23,363 nt of DNA from Pseudomonadota bacterium (GCA_023416965.1 JAEZGJ010000162.1:1-23363), one strand, 5' to 3'; positions 7,543-15,484 are shown, numbered from the stretch's first letter. Notes: generated by a model from the sequence alone, not told the origin. Numbers and translations: made by a program.

Positions 7543-8190
7543 TCAGCGGGCGTCGTGGCGACGCTCGTCGTAGATGACGCGAACGAGGTCGGCGGCGTTG
7601 CGGGCGCCGAGCTTCTCCATGATGCGGGCGCGGTGCACCTCGATGGTGCGGGGGCTGATGCCGAGGCTGCGCCCCGCTTCCTTGTTGGAGGCTCCCCGCA
7701 CCAGTTCCTGCAGCACGTCTCGCTCGCGCGGCGTCAGCAGGCTCGCGCCCCCCGGTCCCAGCGCCGAGACGGGATCGGCCCGCTCGGCTGCCCGGCGGGC
7801 ATGTCCGGCGATGGCGTCTCCCACGTGGCGGAGGATGTGTTCGGCGTCGACGGGCTTCTCCACCAGGTCGGCCGCGCCCGCCCGGATCACCGCCACGGCC
7901 ATGGGAATGTCGGCGCGACCGGACATCATCACCACGGGCCCCTCGAAGCGGCGGAGGGCGATCTGGCGCAGCACCTCCACGCCGCCGGCACCCGGCAGGC
8001 ACACGTCGAGAAGGATGGCATCGGGGTGGCGCTGCTGCATGGCGATGAACAGGGAGGTGGCGTCGGCCATGGCCGCGACGCGATATCCGGCCTGTTCGAA
8101 GACGATGGAGAGCCCCTCGCGCACCGCGGCATCGTCGTCCACGATGAAGAGGTCGCCGCACCTGTCCGTGTCCGTCCGCATGACCGCCAT
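7543..8190 (-). CDS. FixJ/NarL-like two-component response regulator
   Basis: The 215-residue protein has an N-terminal receiver domain (about 13-128) with acidic pocket Asp18-20, phosphate acceptor Asp62 in ILLDVCLP, Ser90 and Lys112 in VEKPVD, followed by a LuxR-type helix-turn-helix domain (about 150-210; LTPRERDVLQELVRGASNKE, then GISPRTIEVHRARIMEKLGA). This is the FixJ/TodT arrangement: phosphorylation would activate DNA binding and transcription. No sensor kinase gene is in the window, so it is an orphan here and its signal is unknown. The ATG at 8190 is used; an ATG three codons later is equally plausible and better placed for a G-rich ribosome binding site. Confidence 0.88.
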   Translation of the reverse strand: MAVMRTDTDRCGDLFIVDDDAAVREGLSIVFEQAGYRVAAMADATSLFIAMQQRHPDAILLDVCLPGAGGVEVLRQIALRRFEGPVVMMSGRADIPMAVAVIRAGAADLVEKPVDAEHILRHVGDAIAGHARRAAERADPVSALGPGGASLLTPRERDVLQELVRGASNKEAGRSLGISPRTIEVHRARIMEKLGARNAADLVRVIYDERRHDAR

Positions 8191-8299
8191 CCCCCGCGGC
8201 TCGCTCGACCGTGTCGCCGGGCCCCCCCGGACGCTGCGTCAGCCGAGTGTCAGATGTGGGCGGTGAAGTCCCTATGCGACCAATTGCCGCAGTATCGGA

Positions 8300-9247
8300 T
8301 CAGCGCCCGCCGCGGGCGACGACCCGCTCGCGGTAGAGTAGATAGAGCCCCGAGGCGATGACGATGGCGGCGCCGGCCAGGGTATTGGCCGCGGGAACCT
8401 GGGCGAAGACCAGCCAGCCGAGGGCGGTCATCCAGACGATCTGCGTGTAGATGAAGGGCGCGAGGATTCCCGGCGGCGCATAGCCATGGGCGACGATGAG
8501 CAGCCAGTGGCCGAAGGCGCCGAAAGCCCCGATGGCGATCATGCCGGCGACGGCGCCCCACGTCGGCGGCGTCGTCCAGATGAAGGGCACGAGAATGGTC
8601 GCCACCGCGGCGCCGAAGGCCACCGAATAGATCGACGTGGTGGCCGCGGAATCATGGCCGGCCAGCATGCGGGTCAGGATGTTGTAGAGCGCGTAGACCC
8701 AGGTGCCGGCAAAGGTGAGCAGCATGGCCCAGTGCAGGTCGCCGCTCCAGGGGCGGGTGACCACCAGCACGCCGAGGAAGCCGACGATGACGGCGATCCA
8801 GCGCCGCATGCCGATCCATTCGCCGAGGAAGGGACCCGACAGGATGGCGACGATGAAGGGCGTCGCGAACATGATGGAGACGGTCTGGTCCAGTTGCAGA
8901 TACTGGAGGGCGATGAAGTTGAAGGCGGTCGAGCCGAAGAGCAGCGCCGACCGGATCGCCTGGACCCAGGGCCGGCGGGTGACGAAGACGCCCGGGTTGC
9001 GGACGGGATTGAAGATGATGAGGATCATCGCCAGCGCCGCGGTGTAGCGCGCCCACACCACCTGGATCGGGTCCATCTGCGTGCCGAGCCATTTGGCGAG
9101 CGCGTCGAGGCAGGCGAAGCAGGCGAGGGCCGCGCACATAAGGCCGATGCCCTTCAGGCGGGCGCGGGCGGCGGCGGCGCGCGCCTCCGTCCCGTCGCTC
9201 CCCGCGCCGGTCTGCTCCTGCAACGTCCTCTGACCATCTGCCGCCAT
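8300..9247 (-). CDS. DMT-superfamily transporter with two EamA domains
   Basis: The 315-residue protein has about ten hydrophobic segments arranged as two EamA repeats (about 33-164 and 173-305), as expected for inner-membrane exporters of the drug/metabolite transporter superfamily. Typical endings of each repeat are visible: LGEWIGMRRWIAVIVGFLGV (141-160) and the stretch PFIYTQIVWMTALGWLVF (264-281) with the final segment ending LYLLYRER. The first 30 residues are polar and Ala/Arg-rich and would be cytoplasmic. The substrate is unknown; amino acids, metabolites or drugs are all possible. It is transcribed away from the chromate genes, from a shared 188-base spacer, but a link to chromate is not shown. 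No strong ribosome binding site is visible at this ATG. Confidence 0.85.
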   Translation of the reverse strand: MAADGQRTLQEQTGAGSDGTEARAAAARARLKGIGLMCAALACFACLDALAKWLGTQMDPIQVVWARYTAALAMILIIFNPVRNPGVFVTRRPWVQAIRSALLFGSTAFNFIALQYLQLDQTVSIMFATPFIVAILSGPFLGEWIGMRRWIAVIVGFLGVLVVTRPWSGDLHWAMLLTFAGTWVYALYNILTRMLAGHDSAATTSIYSVAFGAAVATILVPFIWTTPPTWGAVAGMIAIGAFGAFGHWLLIVAHGYAPPGILAPFIYTQIVWMTALGWLVFAQVPAANTLAGAAIVIASGLYLLYRERVVARGGR

Positions 9248-9287
9248 GGCAGAGCACTAGCCGATTTGCCCCGGTGCCGGACCCACC

Positions 9288-9312
9288 CCCCCGCATGGGA
9301 GCCGTGCGGGGG
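9288..9312. promoter_or_regulatory. Inverted repeat between divergent DMT and chromate genes
   Basis: CCCCCGCA (9288-9295) and TGCGGGGG (9305-9312) are perfect 8-base arms with a 9-base spacer. It lies between two divergent starts, where a shared operator would be expected. A hairpin terminator would be out of place here. Confidence 0.35.
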
Positions 9313-9409
9313 TCTTGCGCGCCGGGTCGCCGGCGGCCTAGACAGGTCGGACGGGGCAGACGGCGGTCGCCCCGGCAGGCCGCACACGAGGCCCAAGCAC
9401 CGCCTCCGG

Positions 9410-9422
9410 ACCGCAATGCGGT
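9410..9422. promoter_or_regulatory. Short inverted repeat ahead of the ChrB-like start
   Basis: ACCGCA and TGCGGT flank a single base, directly before the ribosome binding site GGGAGG (9423-9428) of the ChrB-like gene. A regulator or an mRNA fold here could affect initiation; at 13 bases it may also be chance. Confidence 0.25.
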
Positions 9423-9435
9423 GGGAGGTCTTGCT

Positions 9436-10251
9436 GTGTCCACGTCACCCTTCTTCATCACTCCCGACGATCTGGCGGCCCTGCTGGGCGGCCCGTCCTG
9501 GCCGCAGGTCGTCGATGTCCGCGCCGCCGACATCCGCGCCGCGCAGCCTGACCTGCCGGCGTCCCGCTGGTCGGCCGATCCTGCGGGCGCCGCCGTGTTT
9601 CGGATGGTCGACCCGGCGCGTCCCGTCGTCGTCTCCTGCAAGGCCGGGCACAACCGCAGCCAGCGGACCGCCGCCGAACTCCGCGCCATGGGCATCGCGG
9701 CGCGCGTCCTCGCGGGCGGCACGCTGGCCTTCGCCGCAGCCGGCCATCCGACGGTGCCGCGGCAGGCGGCCGATGCCTACGCCGGGCCCGGCAGGACCTG
9801 GGTGACCCGGCGGCGGCCGAAGATCGACCGCGTCGCCTGTCCCTGGCTGATCCGCCGGTTCCTCGATCCCGAGGCCCGCTTTCTCTTCGTCGAGCCGGAC
9901 CACGTCGTCGCCGTGGCGCAGGACGTCGGCGGCATCGCCTTCGACGCGCCGGGCGCCGCCATGGAACATGACGGGCCGCGCTGCTCCTTCGACACCCTGC
10001 TCGACGCCGCCAGCCTCGCCGGCGTGAGGTCTCTCGGGGATCTGGCGCAGATCGTGCGGGCCGCCGACACCGGCGACCTCGCCGCGAGCCCGCAGGCGGC
10101 GGGCTACCTCGCCGTGTCCCTCGGCCTTTCGGTTCTCTCGGGCGACGACGATGCCGCCATGCTCCGTCATGGATTTGTCGTGCTCGATGCGCTTTACGCT
10201 TGGCTCACCGGGGCCCGCACCGAAACCCACAGCTGGACACATCGCTCATGA
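9436..10251 (+). CDS. Rhodanese domain fused to ChrB C-terminal domain, chromate resistance protein
   Basis: The 271-residue protein has two parts. Residues about 7-110 form a rhodanese-like sulfurtransferase domain with the active loop CKAGHNRS (Cys69, C-x5-R). Residues about 121-262 match the ChrB C-terminal domain: TWVTRRRPKIDRVACPWLIR (121-140), FDAPGAAMEHDG (169-180) and RCSFDTLL (182-189). ChrB proteins accompany ChrA and in some species act as chromate-responsive regulators; the usual ChrB N-terminal domain is replaced here. The GTG start at 9436 follows GGGAGG by 7 bases; an in-frame ATG at 9274 would add 54 low-complexity residues with no such site. The stop overlaps the chrA start (ATGA), implying coupled translation. 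A role in chromate sensing or sulfur/thiol chemistry is inference. Confidence 0.85.
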   Translation: MSTSPFFITPDDLAALLGGPSWPQVVDVRAADIRAAQPDLPASRWSADPAGAAVFRMVDPARPVVVSCKAGHNRSQRTAAELRAMGIAARVLAGGTLAFAAAGHPTVPRQAADAYAGPGRTWVTRRRPKIDRVACPWLIRRFLDPEARFLFVEPDHVVAVAQDVGGIAFDAPGAAMEHDGPRCSFDTLLDAASLAGVRSLGDLAQIVRAADTGDLAASPQAAGYLAVSLGLSVLSGDDDAAMLRHGFVVLDALYAWLTGARTETHSWTHRS

Positions 10252-11567
10252 CCGCTCTCGACCGATCTCCTGCGGACCGGCCCACTCCGGTGCCCTTCGC
10301 CGAGGCGCTCGCCGTCTGGATCAGAGTGGGGCTCCTCTCCTTCGGCGGAGCGGCGGGGCAGATCGCGATGCTGCACACGATCATCGTCGAGGAGAAGAAA
10401 TGGCTCGACGAGAAGCGCTTCCTGCACGCACTCAATTACTGCACGCTGCTGCCCGGCCCCGAGGCCCAGCAGCTCGCCACCTATATCGGCTGGCTGCTGC
10501 ACGGGGTCCGGGGCGGGCTGACGGCGGGGCTGCTCTTCGTCCTGCCGGGCGCCGCCATCGTCCTCGCCCTGTCGATGCTCTACGTCACCGCCCGCGGCCT
10601 GCCGGTGGTGGACGGCATCTTCTACGGCATCAAGGCGGCCGTGCTCGTCATCGTCGTCCAGGCGGTGATCAAGATGGCGAAGCGGGTCGGCGACGCGCCG
10701 GTCCTGAAGGCGATCATGGCCGGCTCGCTCCTCGCCATCCTGCTGTTCCAGGTGCCCTATCCGCTCATCGTCATCGCCGCGGCGGGGCTCGGCGCGCTCC
10801 TGCTGCCGCCGCCCGAGCAGGCGGCACCCGCCGCAAGGCCTGCGCCCGGCCGCTATGCGGCGCTCGTCCGGAACACGCTCGTCTGGGGCGCCGTCTGGTG
10901 GGTGCCGGTCGCCGTCGCCGCGCTGCTGCTGGGGCCGGGGCACATCCTCACCCAGATCGGCACCTTCTTCTCGCAACTGGCGGTCGTCACCTTCGGCGGC
11001 GCCTATGCGCTGCTGGTCTGGCTCGCCCAGGCGGCGGTGGAGCAGAAGGGCTGGGTCACCGCGGCGGAAATGGCCGACGGGCTCGGCCTCGCCGAGACCA
11101 AGCCCGGGCCGACCATCCTGGTGACGCAGTTCGTCGGCTTCCTCGCCGCCTTCCGCGCGCCCGATCCGTTCAGCCCGATGACGGCGGCGGTGCTGGGGGC
11201 GGCGATGACCACCTGGGTGACCTTCGCGCCGTCCTTCCTGTTCATCTTCGCGGGGGCGCCCTTCGTCGAGGACCTCAGGCACAACCGGCTGCTGGCGGGG
11301 GCGCTGAAGGGCATCACGGCGGCGGTGGTGGGGGTGATCCTCTACCTCGCCATCTGGTTCGCGCTGCACGTCTTCTTCGGCCAGGTCGGCAGCCGCGCCT
11401 TCGGCCCGGTGAGGGTGCCGACCTTCGACCCCCTGGCGCTCGACTGGAAGGCGGCGGCCCTCGCCGTCATCGCCTTCCTCCTCGCCTTCCGGGTGAAGCT
11501 CGGCCTGCTGCCGCTGATTGCGGTCATGGCGGGGCTCGGGGTGGCGGTGAAGCTCACCCTCGGCTGA
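10248..11567 (+). CDS. chrA: ChrA chromate transporter, two-domain form
   Basis: The 439-residue inner-membrane protein belongs to the CHR family, which exports chromate from the cytoplasm. It is the long form with two homologous halves. The N-terminal half shows SFGGAAGQIAML (31-42) and LLPGPEAQQLATYIGW (67-82); the C-terminal half shows VVTFGGAYALLVWL (246-259) and ETKPGPTILVTQFVGF (283-298). About ten to twelve hydrophobic segments are present, with a Pro/Ala-rich linker near 187-201. The ATG at 10248 overlaps the stop of the upstream gene by 4 bases; an earlier in-frame ATG at 10200 lies inside that gene and is less likely. The pair forms one transcription unit ending at the hairpin at 11588-11614. 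Confidence 0.92.
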   Translation: MTALDRSPADRPTPVPFAEALAVWIRVGLLSFGGAAGQIAMLHTIIVEEKKWLDEKRFLHALNYCTLLPGPEAQQLATYIGWLLHGVRGGLTAGLLFVLPGAAIVLALSMLYVTARGLPVVDGIFYGIKAAVLVIVVQAVIKMAKRVGDAPVLKAIMAGSLLAILLFQVPYPLIVIAAAGLGALLLPPPEQAAPAARPAPGRYAALVRNTLVWGAVWWVPVAVAALLLGPGHILTQIGTFFSQLAVVTFGGAYALLVWLAQAAVEQKGWVTAAEMADGLGLAETKPGPTILVTQFVGFLAAFRAPDPFSPMTAAVLGAAMTTWVTFAPSFLFIFAGAPFVEDLRHNRLLAGALKGITAAVVGVILYLAIWFALHVFFGQVGSRAFGPVRVPTFDPLALDWKAAALAVIAFLLAFRVKLGLLPLIAVMAGLGVAVKLTLG

Positions 11568-11587
11568 TCACGGCTCAATCAAACGAA

Positions 11588-11614
11588 ACAGGGCCGGCGG
11601 TGGGCCGGCCCTGT
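11588..11614. terminator. Strong hairpin between convergent chrA and lipoprotein gene
   Basis: ACAGGGCCGGC (11588-11598) and GCCGGCCCTGT (11604-11614) form a perfect 11-bp stem with a 5-base loop. It lies 20 bases past the chrA stop and 36 bases past the stop of the minus-strand gene. On the minus strand the stem is followed by TTCGTTTGATT, a T-rich tail, so it is a good intrinsic terminator for that gene; for chrA it probably works with less efficiency. Confidence 0.75.
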
Positions 11615-11650
11615 CCGAATGTCGGGGCGCGATGAGCTTCGCGAGACGGA

Positions 11651-12844
11651 TTACGACCCGCCGGAGAAGGTGCGCGGCGCCGGGCTGACGACGCGCCCGC
11701 CGGCCTGGATCACCGCGAGGCCGCGCTGCGGCGTGCCGTCGGCGCGGAAGCGGAAGAGGCCGTCGACGCCGTTGAAGCCTGAGGAATTAGTCAGGATGGT
11801 CTCGGAGAAGCGTTGCGAGCCCTGGGTCCGCACCAGAGCCGCCACCAGCGAGACCGAGTCGTAGGTGAGCGAGGCGATGCGGGCCGGGTCCTGGCCGAAG
11901 CGGGCGCGGTAGCGCTCGGAGAAGGAGCGGAAGCCGGCCTCGTCGGGAGCGGCATAGAGCGCCGTCGGCGCGGCGCGGGCGGCGGCGGTGTTGCCGACCC
12001 AGGGGCCGACGCCGAGGACCTGGACGCGGCGGGTATCGATGCCGGCGGTGGACAGCGCCTGGATCGCTGCGCCGTCATAGGGGTCGGGCACGAAGATCGC
12101 GTCGATCTGGCCGGCGATGCCGGAGAGGCGGGAGGCGGCGGCGCCGATGCCGCTGGCCTCCAGCGGGAACTTCTCGATGGCCACCACCCGGCCGCCGGCG
12201 CGGCTGACCGCCTCCTGGAAGGCGCCCTGAACCACCTGGCCGAAGGCCGAATCGGGGATGAAGGCGGCGTAGGAGCGCTTGCCCGCCTGGGTGGCGTGCT
12301 GGACGATGCGATCCACCGTGTTCTGCGGCGTGAAGCTCATGAGATAGACGCCGCGGGTGGCGACGCTGGTGTCGGTGGAATAGGCGATCATCGGCTTGCC
12401 GGCGGGGCGTGCCACGGCCGCCGCGCCGCGGACGGCCTCGGCGAGGAGCGGGCCGAGGATGAGCTCGGCCCCCTCCTGGATGGCGGCCTGGGCCGCCGCC
12501 TGGGCGCCGGCGGCGGTGCCGCCGTCATCCTTGACGAGAATGGTGATGTCCGGGCCCTGGAACTCGGCGACCGCCATTTCCGCGGCATTGCGCAGGACGG
12601 TGGCGGTGTTGCCGGCGGCGCCACCGGCCGACAGCGGCAGCAGCAGGGCGACCTTCACGGAGCCGGTGCCGATGGTCGTGCCCGGTGCGGCGGGAGCCGT
12701 CGGAGCCGGACCGGCCGAGGGGCCGGGCCCCTGGATGTTGGCGCCCGAACAGGCCGCCAGGGCCAGGGCCGCCGCGCCGACCAGAAGGCCGCGCAGGGTC
12801 GTGCCGCGCGCGAGTTCACCGCGCCGTGTCGCCGCTTCCGCCAT
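11651..12844 (-). CDS. Penicillin-binding protein activator-like lipoprotein (LppC/YraM family)
   Basis: The 397-residue product has a lipoprotein signal: Arg-rich start, hydrophobic stretch LLVGAAALALAAC and lipidated Cys32, followed by a Gly/Pro/Ala-rich linker (about 33-60) and a periplasmic-binding-protein-like domain beginning VKVALLLPLS (63-72). The family includes LpoA of enteric bacteria, which activates PBP1A, and many alphaproteobacterial relatives annotated as penicillin-binding protein activators or branched-chain amino-acid-binding-like proteins. A direct role in cell wall synthesis here is inferred from family. GGAGG lies 9 bases before the ATG at 12844, and a promoter-like sequence overlaps an in-frame ATG at 12886, ruling in favour of the shorter form. 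It is divergent from rsmI, a pairing common in proteobacteria. Confidence 0.82.
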   Translation of the reverse strand: MAEAATRRGELARGTTLRGLLVGAAALALAACSGANIQGPGPSAGPAPTAPAAPGTTIGTGSVKVALLLPLSAGGAAGNTATVLRNAAEMAVAEFQGPDITILVKDDGGTAAGAQAAAQAAIQEGAELILGPLLAEAVRGAAAVARPAGKPMIAYSTDTSVATRGVYLMSFTPQNTVDRIVQHATQAGKRSYAAFIPDSAFGQVVQGAFQEAVSRAGGRVVAIEKFPLEASGIGAAASRLSGIAGQIDAIFVPDPYDGAAIQALSTAGIDTRRVQVLGVGPWVGNTAAARAAPTALYAAPDEAGFRSFSERYRARFGQDPARIASLTYDSVSLVAALVRTQGSQRFSETILTNSSGFNGVDGLFRFRADGTPQRGLAVIQAGGRVVSPAPRTFSGGS

Positions 12845-12887
12845 GTCCGATCGCCTCCACATGCCCTCGATGCCCGCCCTGTGCACC

Positions 12888-12917
12888 GGAATAGCCGCGA
12901 GCGAGGGCCGAGGTCAA
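12888..12917 (-). promoter_or_regulatory. Candidate sigma-70 promoter of the lipoprotein gene
   Basis: Read on the minus strand, TTGACC (12912-12917) is followed after 18 bases by TATTCC (12888-12893). Transcription would begin near 12881, giving a leader of about 37 bases to the ATG at 12844. Found by eye only. Confidence 0.45.
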
Positions 12918-13034
12918 ACCACAAGGGCGGCTTTTGCGTGGCTCTCCGGCAACAGGCGCGCCGCGAGGCCGCTCGCGGCCGGGCATGGACGCGGGACGGG
13001 GCCAGCGCCTATGGTCGCCGAAAGAGACCTGCCC

Positions 13035-13946
13035 ATGACCGACATTCCCGCGCCGAAGCCGCCCGACCGGCACTATGTCCTCGGCGGCACACGCTTTTTC
13101 GCCCGGCCCCTGGAGCCCGGCCTCCATGTGGTGGCGACGCCGATCGGCAACCTGCGCGACATGACCGTGCGGGCCGTGGAGACGCTGGCGGCGGCATCGC
13201 TCGTCGCCTGCGAGGACAGCCGCGTCACCCGCCGGCTCGTCGACCATTTCGGCCTGACGGCGAGGCTCGTTCCCTATCACGAGCACAATGCCGCGGAGAT
13301 GCGGCCGAAGCTGCTCGAGCGCCTCGCCGCCGGCGAATCGGTGGCGCTCGTCTCGGATGCCGGCACGCCGCTCGTCTCCGATCCCGGCTTCAAGCTGGTG
13401 GAGGCTGCGCGCGAGGCCGGTCACCGCGTCATTGCCGTGCCGGGCCCCTCGGCGGTGATGGCGGCGCTGGTGGCGGCGGGGCTGCCGACCGACGCCTTCT
13501 TCTTCGCCGGCTTCCTGCCGCCGAAGACGACGGGGCGCCGGACCCGGGCAGGCGCGCTCGCCGCCGTGCCGGGCTCGCTGGTCTTCTTCGAGACGGGGCC
13601 GCGCCTCGCCGCCTCGCTGGCCGATCTCGCGGAGGTGCTGGGCGACCGGCAGGCGGCAGTGTGCCGGGAACTCACCAAGCTGCACGAGGAGGTGCGGCGC
13701 GGCTCGCTCACGGATCTTGCCGCGGCCTATGCGGGCGAGGCGGACCCGAAGGGGGAGATCGTGCTGGTGGTCGGCCCGCCTGGCGAGGCGCCTCCGCCGG
13801 ACGATACGGATGTGGAGGCCCTGCTGCGCGCCGAGCTGGCGGAGAAGTCGGTGAAGGATGCGGCTGCGGCGGTGGCGGCGGCGACCGGCCTCGCCCGGCG
13901 CGACCTCTACCAGCGGGCGCTGCTTCTCGCGAAGGCGGACGGGTGA
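13035..13946 (+). CDS. rsmI: 16S rRNA (cytidine(1402)-2'-O)-methyltransferase RsmI
   Basis: The 303-residue enzyme methylates the 2'-hydroxyl of C1402 in 16S rRNA using S-adenosylmethionine, tuning decoding at the ribosomal P site. Family hallmarks are HVVATPIGNLRDMTVRAVET (31-50), CEDSRVTRRL (59-68), VALVSDAGTPLVSDPGFKLV (103-122), PGPSAVMAAL (136-145) and FFAGFLPPK (156-164). The C-terminal extension ending in AAAVAAATGLARRDLYQRAL is typical for RsmI. The ATG at 13035 was chosen (AAGAGA upstream); an in-frame ATG at 13011 would add eight residues. Its stop overlaps the yraN start by 4 bases. Confidence 0.95.
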   Translation: MTDIPAPKPPDRHYVLGGTRFFARPLEPGLHVVATPIGNLRDMTVRAVETLAAASLVACEDSRVTRRLVDHFGLTARLVPYHEHNAAEMRPKLLERLAAGESVALVSDAGTPLVSDPGFKLVEAAREAGHRVIAVPGPSAVMAALVAAGLPTDAFFFAGFLPPKTTGRRTRAGALAAVPGSLVFFETGPRLAASLADLAEVLGDRQAAVCRELTKLHEEVRRGSLTDLAAAYAGEADPKGEIVLVVGPPGEAPPPDDTDVEALLRAELAEKSVKDAAAAVAAATGLARRDLYQRALLLAKADG

Positions 13947-14320
13947 GGCGCGAGGCCGACCCGAAGCGCTCCGCCGCCTGGGGCCGCGGGCGCATCGCCG
14001 AGGCTGCCGCCCTCGTCCTGCTCATCGCCAAGGGCTACCGCATCCTCGCCAGGCGCTGGCGCGCGCCAGGGGCGGAGATCGACATCGTGGCGCGGCGCGG
14101 CGGCACGGTCGTCTTCGTCGAGGTGAAGGCGCGGGGGTCGCTCGACCTCGCCGCCGAGGCGCTCACGACCGCCCAGCGGCGGCGCATCACCCGCGCGGCG
14201 GAGATCTATCTGGCGCGGCATCCCCGCCATGCGGGCGGCGAGAGGCGCTACGACCTGATCCTGGTATCGCATGGCGGCTGGCCGCGCCATATACAGGGGG
14301 CGTTCGACGCCGATGTCTGA
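13943..14320 (+). CDS. yraN: YraN family (UPF0102) nuclease-like protein
   Basis: The 125-residue protein has the UPF0102 core with a restriction-endonuclease-like fold: an early conserved Gly-Arg and Glu20 (GRGRIAEAAA, 14-23), then GAEIDIVARRGGTVVFVEVK (43-62) with Asp47, Glu60 and Lys62 in the pattern expected for a metal-binding nuclease site. Its exact cellular job is not settled; a role in DNA processing or Holliday junction metabolism has been proposed for the family. The start is GTG at 13943 overlapping the rsmI TGA (GTGA), so it is translationally coupled. A much longer upstream frame continues in register but is only the shadow of rsmI. It is followed by gshB after 12 bases. Confidence 0.9.
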   Translation: MRREADPKRSAAWGRGRIAEAAALVLLIAKGYRILARRWRAPGAEIDIVARRGGTVVFVEVKARGSLDLAAEALTTAQRRRITRAAEIYLARHPRHAGGERRYDLILVSHGGWPRHIQGAFDADV

Positions 14321-14332
14321 AAGGAATGCCCC

Positions 14333-15271
14333 ATGAGCCTCAAGGTCGCCGTCCAGACCGACCCGATGGAATCGATCAAGATCCGGGGCGATTCCGGCTT
14401 CGCCCTGATGCTGGAGGCGCAGCGGCGCGGCCACGAGGTCTTCTACTATCACCCCGACAGCCTGGCCATGCGCGACGGCGTTCCCTCGGCGCTGGCCTAT
14501 CCGCTGCAGGTCCGCGACGTGGAGGGCGACCACTTCACGCTCGGCGAAGGCACGCGTGTCGGCCTCGACAGCTTCGACGTGATCCTGATGCGGCAGGATC
14601 CGCCCTTCGACCTGCACTACATCACCGCGACGCATTTCCTCGAGCGCGTCCATCCGAAGACGCTGGTGGTGAACGATCCGACCAGCGTGCGCAATGCGCC
14701 GGAGAAGATCTTCGTCACCCGGTTCCCGGAGCTCATGCCGAAGACGCTGGTGACCCGCGACTTCGACGAGATCCGCGCCTTCCGGAAGGAGATGGGCGAC
14801 ATCGTGATGAAGCCGCTCTACGGCCATGGCGGCGCCGGCGTGTTCCGCATCCGCGAGGGGGACGAGAATTTCGGCTCCTTCCTCGACACGTTCGCCGCGC
14901 TGACGCGCGAGCCCTGGGTCATCCAGCACTACCTGCCGGCGGTCCGCGACGGCGACAAGCGCATCATCCTGGTGGACGGCGTCTTCGCCGGCGCGGTGAA
15001 CCGGGTGCCGGCGGCCGACGACCTGCGCTCCAACATGGTGCGAGGCGGGGCGGCGGAGACGACGCAGCTCAGCGCGCGCGAGCGCGAGATCTGCGAGACG
15101 ATCGGACCGGAGCTGAAGGCGCAGGGGATCATTCTCGCGGGCATCGACGTCATCGGCGGCAATCTCACCGAGATCAACGTGACGGCACCGACCGGCATCC
15201 GCGCCATCCGCCGCCTCGGAGGTCCGGACATTGCCGCCACCGTCTGGGAGGCGATCGAAAAGCGCCGCTGA
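14333..15271 (+). CDS. gshB: Glutathione synthetase
   Basis: The 312-residue ATP-grasp enzyme joins gamma-glutamylcysteine and glycine to give glutathione in the cytoplasm. Diagnostic stretches are MRQDPPFDLHYI (86-97), LVVNDPTSVRNAPEKIF (111-127), the glycine-rich lid KPLYGHGGAGVFR (160-172) and the metal/product site GGNLTEINVTAPTGIR (275-290). Length matches bacterial GshB (about 315). AAGGAA lies 6 bases before the ATG. It closes the rsmI-yraN-gshB group. Glutathione is a main reductant of chromate in cells, so the nearby chromate genes are a suggestive but unproven context. The gene for the first step (gshA) is not in the window. Confidence 0.95.
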   Translation: MSLKVAVQTDPMESIKIRGDSGFALMLEAQRRGHEVFYYHPDSLAMRDGVPSALAYPLQVRDVEGDHFTLGEGTRVGLDSFDVILMRQDPPFDLHYITATHFLERVHPKTLVVNDPTSVRNAPEKIFVTRFPELMPKTLVTRDFDEIRAFRKEMGDIVMKPLYGHGGAGVFRIREGDENFGSFLDTFAALTREPWVIQHYLPAVRDGDKRIILVDGVFAGAVNRVPAADDLRSNMVRGGAAETTQLSAREREICETIGPELKAQGIILAGIDVIGGNLTEINVTAPTGIRAIRRLGGPDIAATVWEAIEKRR

Positions 15272-15297
15272 CAGGGCTGGATCGACCCCTGCTGCCA

Positions 15298-15334
15298 ATT
15301 GCCACAACGACCCCGAAGGGACCATTGTGGCAAT
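15298..15334. terminator. Inverted repeat between gshB and the Mrp operon
   Basis: ATTGCCACAA (15298-15307) and TTGTGGCAAT (15325-15334) are perfect 10-base arms around a 17-base spacer that holds a smaller CCC-GAA-GGG fold. It starts 27 bases past the gshB stop. It may end gshB transcription, although no T-run follows, or be an operator for the Mrp operon 150 bases downstream. The low GC of the arms stands out from the surroundings. Confidence 0.45.
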
Positions 15335-15456
15335 CAGGCCATTCATGTGCCGGGGGGCCGGCGCTCGGACGTCCGCATCGCCCCTCTTGGGCGAGGCCGT
15401 GGATCGGGAAAGAGAGGGAGCGGCGGGCCGGATGGGGGCTGAACACATCGATTGCA

Positions 15457-15483
15457 GGGCCGGCGCTCCGCCGGAGCAGGCCC
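15457..15483 (+). promoter_or_regulatory. Hairpin covering the mrpA ribosome binding site
   Basis: In the transcript GGGCC (15457-15461) can pair with GGCCC (15479-15483), and GCTCC (15465-15469) with GGAGC (15473-15477), around a GCC loop. The right side includes the only Shine-Dalgarno-like sequence, GGAGCAGG, and ends one base before the ATG at 15485. This would hide the initiation site unless opened. Confidence 0.45.
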
Positions 15484-15484
15484 G

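Noticed and set aside
12845..12886. Longer N-terminus for the lipoprotein gene from an ATG at 12886
   Set aside because: A promoter-like sequence would start transcription at about 12881, after that ATG, and the GGAGG ribosome binding site fits the ATG at 12844.
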